Below are positions 15,118 through 15,120 of a stretch of DNA of 15,120 bases, piece after piece. A program made the translations under genes and the position numbers. The DNA comes from an uncultured Ignavibacteriota bacterium (GTDB taxonomy: Bacteria > Bacteroidota > Ignavibacteria > UBA10030 > UBA8401): positions 1-15,120 of the forward strand of contig CAIVNT010000635.1 in the NCBI GenBank assembly GCA_903907305.1, written 5' to 3'. Each line of letters begins with the position of its first letter. The first letter of the stretch is position 1. The notes under the pieces were generated by a model. It did no database searches. It worked only from the letters and a program-made list of their open reading frames with translations, and was not told where the DNA came from.

Positions 15118-15120
15118 GGC

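Overview
The window looks like the chromosome of a Bacteroidota/Chlorobiota-type bacterium, most likely an Ignavibacteria-like lineage. The main reason is that two secreted proteins end in a type IX secretion system (T9SS, Por secretion) type A sorting domain with the NYPNPFNPST signature and a basic KKMVLM(K/R) end. That wording is typical of Ignavibacteria and relatives. One candidate promoter also fits the Bacteroidota TAnnTTTG pattern. The lineage is inferred from protein style only; there is no rRNA or tRNA gene in the window.

Layout. All convincing genes are on the + strand. (1) Positions 1-1408 hold the 3' part of a membrane histidine kinase (NarL/DesK type), overlapping by ATGA with a NarL/FixJ-type response regulator: a two-component pair. 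(2) Positions 1409-1711 are non-coding, with degenerate heptamer repeats and a possible promoter. (3) Positions 1712-2059 encode a receiver-only response regulator. After 26 bases comes a 3062-residue secreted protein (2086-11274) made of five near-identical modules of about 450 residues. Each module is one SbsA-type Ig-like domain plus seven FG-GAP/VCBS blades, giving 35 blades. Behind them come a fibronectin-like domain, a LamG-like jellyroll, further beta domains and the T9SS sorting domain. A textbook Rho-independent terminator follows at 11334-11367. (4) Positions 11380-12659 are mostly non-coding and rich in inverted repeats. They carry two copies of a GTCATTCCC-type palindromic repeat and one small gene (11844-12083) with its own RBS and terminator. 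(5) Positions 12660-14366 encode an M14 zinc carboxypeptidase with a transthyretin-like domain and a T9SS sorting domain, probably co-transcribed with a 141-residue membrane protein (14412-14837). (6) The last 280 bases contain a stop-codon hairpin and a 164-bp nested palindrome that reaches almost to the window end.

How the genes fit together. The kinase/regulator pair and the lone receiver make this a signalling-plus-surface-protein neighbourhood. The giant protein and the carboxypeptidase should both cross the outer membrane by T9SS and be surface-attached or released, one as a probable Ca-binding multi-propeller surface protein, the other as a peptide-trimming enzyme. No T9SS machinery gene lies in the window. 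The functional link between the regulators and the surface proteins is inference from proximity.
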